A DNA stretch of 64,000 nucleotides, taken from positions 91,890,431-91,954,430 of the forward strand of contig NC_092461.1 in assembly GCF_047495875.1 (NCBI RefSeq), given 5' to 3'. The translations under genes were made by a program, and so were the position numbers. Positions 58,454 to 64,000 of the stretch are shown piece by piece. The notes under the pieces were generated by a model. The model was given only the letters and a program-made list of their open reading frames with translations. It ran no database searches and had not been told where the DNA came from. Source of the stretch: Pithys albifrons albifrons. Its lineage: Eukaryota > Chordata > Aves > Passeriformes > Thamnophilidae. The number at the start of each line of letters is the position of its first letter. Position 1 is the stretch's first letter.

Positions 58454-61400
58454 CTTCTTTTTTTTTTACATATGTCCTTATTCCCTTGCTGAATAAGATA
58501 CTCTTTATTTTCTATATATAATCAAAGAAACACTGAATTGAAAAGCTAGTGAAGTTACCTTGCACTAAATCCACAGAGCATGTATGAATGGGCATTAGCT
58601 ATGATCAAAAAGGTGTGATGATGATCCATTTGTGCTTTAAAAACATTTGTTTTTAGCCCAAATGCTATACTGGAAAAGAATAAAGGCCTGATTCGGAAAA
58701 TGGATCTTTGGTGCACAGAAGTTCTGCTGGCAAGTGGCTTGTAGCACATGCCTTATTCTTCCTGCCCCCATGAGACAAGCCTGAAGCCTGGGACTAAGGA
58801 GGCCCAGCAGAGGTGAACAGCAAAACAGTCGTGCCTCAAACCCTCTCCTCTGGCTATGAGGACAGCGGGGGATGACTTCTGGAATGACACCACTTACATT
58901 CTTCCCACACTGTCTGTCAGGGCTGGACTAGTACATAAGAGGCGTGTGAAGAGAGTACTCAAAGCCCTAGCAGTGGGTGACTCAGAAACAACAGCATTCC
59001 AGTTGGCATGCAAGAGAGACTTCTTGGGATGATTCCTCTTTTCTTTTTCTCACTGCAGTGGGAACAGACCTTTGTTGGGACTAGCAGTGGAACAGTCCAC
59101 TCCTTTTCCTAGGCAAAGAGCTGAGCCATCTGTCCTTACTCCACAGATGATCACAAGAAACAAGTCAGCTACTGGAAGGAGAAAGAGCTGTTTGCTGCAC
59201 AATACTCCAGTTTCTATAAGGCACAAGTATTTGTGAAGAGTTTAGGAAAGTTACATGAAGTAGAGGAAAAACAATAGAAGAACTCCCAGGTCAGCTGAGG
59301 AGCAAAACACACTCAGAGGTGCTGGTAGAAATCTGCAGGTTTCAATAGCTGGTTAATGTGTGTCTCTGCAATCTGGCCAGACAGAGCTAATGCCGTAGCT
59401 TCATTTTGAAAACAGGGGACAAGAATATAGTAGAATTCTTACAGGACCACCTTCTGCAATGCACAGTGAATGTGTCCCTCTTCTTCTTCCTCCTTCCAGA
59501 TGTCAATAGTAAAGGTAGGATTATCAGTGGTAGCATTGAAAAATGCCAGTTCCAGTTACGATCTTTCTCCATAACGGGGAATGAAGTCTTGAAGGTGGAA
59601 AGCTTCCAAAATGCTGCAGAACACCCCTAGAAATCACTATTGCTTCATTTTTTCTTCCTGCTGAGACTTGTCATCCTTAAAGCTATAGGGAATGCTATTG
59701 CACAAGGCTGGTGCTGCTAAGGCAAGAAAATTTCCTGATTGTGATGGCTGCCACTGACGCAATCTGCAAAGCTCTTCATTCAAATATGGCCAAGCGTATT
59801 CTAGTGCAGGTCCCTTACCCTAAACAGCTTTGCCAGACTGTTTTAATTAATCTTGTCACTCTTTGGTGTATTAGCCCCTAATAGAAGGAATGAACAGGAA
59901 TTAACACAGAGAAATGAGCATCTTGGGGCTGTCTAATTCTAAAGAAAGTGCGGTATCTTATACTGAAGAGTCTTTTTAAGGAAAAAAAATCATGGTTACT
60001 TTATTCTGAAAAGCTCTCTGTAACTTCTGAAGAGGGAGAAATTACATGCAGAGTTGAGTTCCGTTTTGGGACAAACATGTTCTTGTCTATTCTCCAAAGA
60101 TTTGAGTGTAGCAAAAACGCATGTTTTATAAATCTGCAGTGTCCACTGGATAACTTTACAACTCTTTGTTAAAACAGATGTGAGTGATCAATTTCTGTAG
60201 CAATTAGGTTTTTGGAAACTTCATGTTCCCCAGACCATATTTTCTCCAGGGAAACATAAATAAACTGCTTTGTTGCTCATGTTTTACCTCCTTTCCACTG
60301 AAGAACTGAACCACACTGGGCAGGCATCATGCAGCCTATCCTGATGTGGCCAAATGAGAGTGCTGGTTTCAGATAAGAGGCTACTAGAAAACTTATGCAG
60401 TGCCCACTTTTAAACACAATACTTTGACTAAAAAAGAGCTGCAAAAGTGATCCCAAGTATGGCAGCAAGAATGATCAGTTTTAGAAATAGTGATGTCTGG
60501 GAAAAGACAGAAGACTGGCTTTTTTCTGTTTTTCTCTCTTTTCCAGAAGAAACTTAAGTTAGAATGTTAGAGTGGAAGGGTGATTACTTATTACTAGTCT
60601 TCACTGAGAAAAAGACCAGAATAAATGGACTTGCTTTGCAGAAAACAGTAATGGGAAAGTTTTCATAGGTTATTGAAATACTTGAATAGGACACTAAAGG
60701 ATTTCTGGAACCTCACTGTCAGTCTGTCATCTGTCTGCATACAATTGGCACTGTCTCAGTGCAATGATTTGACCTAGGGAGGATAACTTCATTAGACCCT
60801 ACACCTCACTTTATAGTGCATGGGCCCTTCCACAACAGATGTAATGATTAAGGACGGCCTTAAAGGAAACAGCTCTAATCACTTGTCCTCTAAACATCTT
60901 TGATCCCTTTCTTCCCAATACATTCTCCTTTACTCTTTTCCAGGCTTTCACTGCTTTAATCCTTCTCTTCACTGCCCACTCAGGAAAGAAGAAAGATGAT
61001 GAGTTGTAAGAACAGCAGGTATCATCTGCAGGCAGAAATGATGCATGTTATGGCCCAGGACTTCAGGAGGTGGCTGCACACTTCCATCTGCAGCTGAGGA
61101 GGTTTGAGTGTAAAATGAAGCTGTCTCTTCACCAACATTCACAGCTGAACAAAACAAGTGTGACACATGAAATGACACAATCATGAATTGCTCTCTTCAG
61201 ATCTGTAGAGTACTCCTACTTCTGTCTTTGAGGCTTTGATAGTTATGTGCCTTCTATGTCTGTCTCCACACCACAGACCATGACTTCCCACAAACAGCAG
61301 TGCATGGATGGTTTCCTTTCCTTGGTCAGTTAATACATAAAGAAAAGGGGATGAGGAGACAGTCCTAGCTGGAGTGCCTGCAGAGGAACAACTTGTAGAT

Positions 61401-62779
61401 GTGTGCAAGGGGTACCTGTTTCTCCTTTCAATAGTGTGTAAGAAGTTGCTTAGGAGATTGGAGTTCTCTCCAGTATTTACATAATAAGTAAATAAAAAAG
61501 TATATATAAATATAAATTGGTCAAATAAATAGGAATCTCAAATGGGATTGCTGAAATGACAGCACTGAAATTTCTGGGAGCATATTTTTCCCAAGAGTTC
61601 CACAGAATAATCTTATAAGAAAAAGATAAGAACAAAAATTAAAGCCAACATTGCTCACTATATCCCACTAACTATATCTGTCCTCAAGAGTTACAAGAGT
61701 ATGAATAACATTAGCAGATCATGCTGGAGTAGGAGAGGAAGAGGGAAATGGGATGCACCATATCTTTTTACCTATTAATCTTTTTACCTACTTCTCTTGG
61801 TTCAATTGCTCGGAATACATGAAAAGCACAAGTTACTGTGACAACATTCTAAGCACTTAGCATGATTTAACCTAATATTAGCTTCTTTTACTAAGAACCT
61901 AAAATAAACACAGAGTTTGCATTTGACTTTCTGTCCTTAAACATACAGGATGAGCCTCTCAAGAGCACAGGCAAAGAACAACATAAGCAAAAGTCCTGAA
62001 AGTTCAAAACTAAAAGCAAATTTGCAAAAATAGCATTATTATGTGCTTCTTACCATTAGTATAAATGTGATTGCAGTATTATGTTCTGCATCGCCAACCA
62101 ATTTTTATATTTAAGCCTTTTTGCCAAGCAATGGTTAACTGTAAAAGGAAGCAGATTCAACTTCCAGGCATACATGCCAAAATGCTTAAGATGTCTTGAA
62201 CTTCTTACTCCCAAACCAGGAAAATTTTTCTGCACATCTGAGCAGTCAAATGCAAGCAAAGACTTTTCATTTGCAAAAAGTGGTGCATAGAGGACGTTTA
62301 CAGAGAATTCTTGAGGAAAGAAAATGCCAGAAAACTTTATCAGAGTTTTCCTGAATGGTAGATGAGCTTCCCTCACCACAGTGACTCTGGCAATAGTTCT
62401 GACATAGCTCTCTCTGAAGACAGAGGGAGCCAGATACGACCCCCTTCTCGGATTACGCCCCTGTCTAAGAATCCACGACTTAAGTCCAGCTAGTGCCCAA
62501 GATTATCTCGTGCCTCAGAGGGATATGAAAACCTGCTCTTTCCATAGGGGCAATCACAGTAGTGCAGTCAAGTACTGGCTAGCCATTTGTGAAGTCTACT
62601 GTTCTGCAGATGCCTCTTGCTTCAAGGCATGGCAGTACCTATTGCTGCTGTGCTCCATGGGAAGAATGGGAGGGGTGGGGGGAGAAATATGAAGCATATT
62701 ACTGCTCCTGGGGTCAAAGTGAACCATTCCCCTATAATGTTTTGGTACAGCCAAATTGCACAACCTAGGACTCAACAGG
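58454..62779. other. Intergenic stretch
   Basis: AT-rich. No gene or named repeat that I can support. A CT-rich run followed by CAG at about 59499 mimics a splice acceptor, but no exon chain can be built. Confidence 0.45.
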
Positions 62780-63158
62780 CACACACTGAGAAATCATTCT
62801 GATCAGCTGGTCCTGGTCATCATATTCAACAGATGCCTATGTTAAGAGTTGTACTCCAACTACTTTATTAACAGCTAATAACTACAAGCAGCAAGCAAAC
62901 CCAGAGACCCAAGAGCTCCAGAAACCTCAGGAGCCCAAGCAGCCCAAGCAACCCAAGCAACCTCCTTAACAGAAGCCTTAACTCTTTATGGTCTCTGTCT
63001 CTGTGCACATATATCACTTTTAATTGGCTAAAAGTCTTTGTTCACATGTCTTGACTAGAGTCTTGATAGGTGGCTGATACCTCTCTCCATGTTGGCAGTT
63101 CTCAAGCTTTTTGCTGGCAATTCTCAAAACACATCCTGTTATTTTGCAGGTGCTCTTC
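62780..63158 (-). mobile_element. Possible solo LTR, antisense (uncertain)
   Basis: On the minus strand the block has LTR-like order: AACATGGAGAGAGGTATCAGCCACC, a TTAAAAGTGATATATG TATA-like site, an imperfect GCTTGGGTT repeat (62931-62966), and TTAGCTGTTAATAAAGTAGTTGGAG resembling an LTR polyadenylation signal. The ends are not certain and no retroviral coding sequence adjoins it. Confidence 0.35.
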
Positions 63159-64000
63159 CTTCTCTCTGTTTTCCCATGCCATAATTAAATCCACTTAAGG
63201 CCAAAATCCAAGCTGCCCACAACCCAGACTTCATCCTCAGCTGCCTGCCCCTGGGGTAAAGCGACAATGTAGACAGTCCTGTATTGAGGCAGAAACTGAC
63301 ACCCTTGGTGGTACTGACACTGTAACGCTTGTTTAGGGCTGCAAATGCAACATTACAGCATAGAATAAAGATCAAGGATTTGAAAGTGGCCAACAACACT
63401 ACTTGAGGCAAACAGCACTCTTGGCAAGACTCCCGTCATGTCTCCCAGCTCTGAAATTGGACAGGATTGTTGGCTGGTGCACTCATTCAGATCCACACAT
63501 TTAAGCATGGCCAACAGAAGAGATGTTGATGACAGACAACAAGTGCCAAGAAACAAGATTGATGACTTGTCCTGAAAGAGCGAACCAGATAGCTGATGCC
63601 TGACAAGACTCTGCAGAAATGGAGATGGCACCCCAACCTCTTGCTCTAGCACCAGCCAGCTTCCTTCCCCTGAGAACACTTGCCCTGTCAGCAATGCTTC
63701 AGAGAAGACAGTAAAAACTGCTCTATGCCTGAGGTTGGTATGCTGATTTCAAAGTTCCAAAGTGCTAGAAGAATTCCCTTAGGATTCCCTAAGGGAAAGA
63801 TTATGTTCCTTGCTTCACTCCAGGGATTCAGTTTTTTTACTGGAATATCAGAATTAGCAACTTAGTGAAAATGTCAGAGTAGGAGCCCTTGCACATTCTG
63901 CTGCATATGCCCTCTCAGTCTGGTTTTTTTTCTTGTTTGTGTCTCCTTCATTTCTGGGGGACAAAAACTCTGCCTCTTTTAAGCTTAGAAAAGGGATGGC
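63159..64000. other. Intergenic stretch to window end
   Basis: No gene that I can support. The 113-aa minus ORF at 63353-63694 has no motif that I know. Confidence 0.45.

Noticed and set aside
59406..59630. 74-aa ORF with an acceptor-like CT tract and CAG in the middle
   Set aside because: The bounded piece would be a 15-nt exon, and no consistent neighbours exist.
41050..64000. TMEFF1 exons, expected next to MSANTD3 from human gene order
   Set aside because: No follistatin-like or EGF-like cysteine pattern or signal peptide found in any frame; the gene probably starts beyond the window.

Overview
This is a vertebrate nuclear window, almost certainly a bird and probably a passerine. Introns are long, coding exons are short and well separated, and two of the three GC-rich islands sit at gene starts. 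The interspersed repeats are dominated by CR1 LINE 3' ends with the terminal ATTCTATG repeats. One copy is a tRNA-Ile-headed SINE with a CR1 tail, the structure described for zebra-finch TguSINE elements. TEX10 next to MSANTD3 matches the gene order of human 9q31.

Layout. 1-6.2 kb: the 5' end of TEX10 on the minus strand (exons 3 and 2, a probable non-coding exon 1, then its CpG island), with several CR1 copies in intron 1 and just upstream. 8.4-32 kb: a second minus-strand gene, which I reassembled from 16 coding exons (30380 down to 9608). It gives one uninterrupted 472-codon reading frame with two U1/matrin-type C2H2 zinc fingers. I do not recognise the protein. About 30.6-32.1 kb: a CpG island from which this gene and MSANTD3 appear to diverge. 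32-41 kb: MSANTD3 on the plus strand (two coding exons, 274 aa; Myb/SANT-like domain plus C-terminal coiled coil). 41-64 kb: intergenic sequence with a SINE, an orphan GC island carrying a short minisatellite, a relic of a Ty3/gypsy-like integrase, CR1 copies and a possible solo LTR. I found no TMEFF1 exon, although that gene would be expected further downstream.

What the genes do. TEX10 is a nucleolar 60S-maturation factor and MSANTD3 is a putative DNA-binding protein. The zinc-finger protein looks like an RNA- or dsRNA-binding type by its finger class only. Nothing in the sequence shows that the three act together. Their arrangement (one minus gene upstream of another minus gene, which is head-to-head with MSANTD3) suggests shared promoter control only for the zinc-finger gene and MSANTD3. 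Splice sites, reading-frame phase and residue numbers were worked out by hand; transcript evidence was not available.
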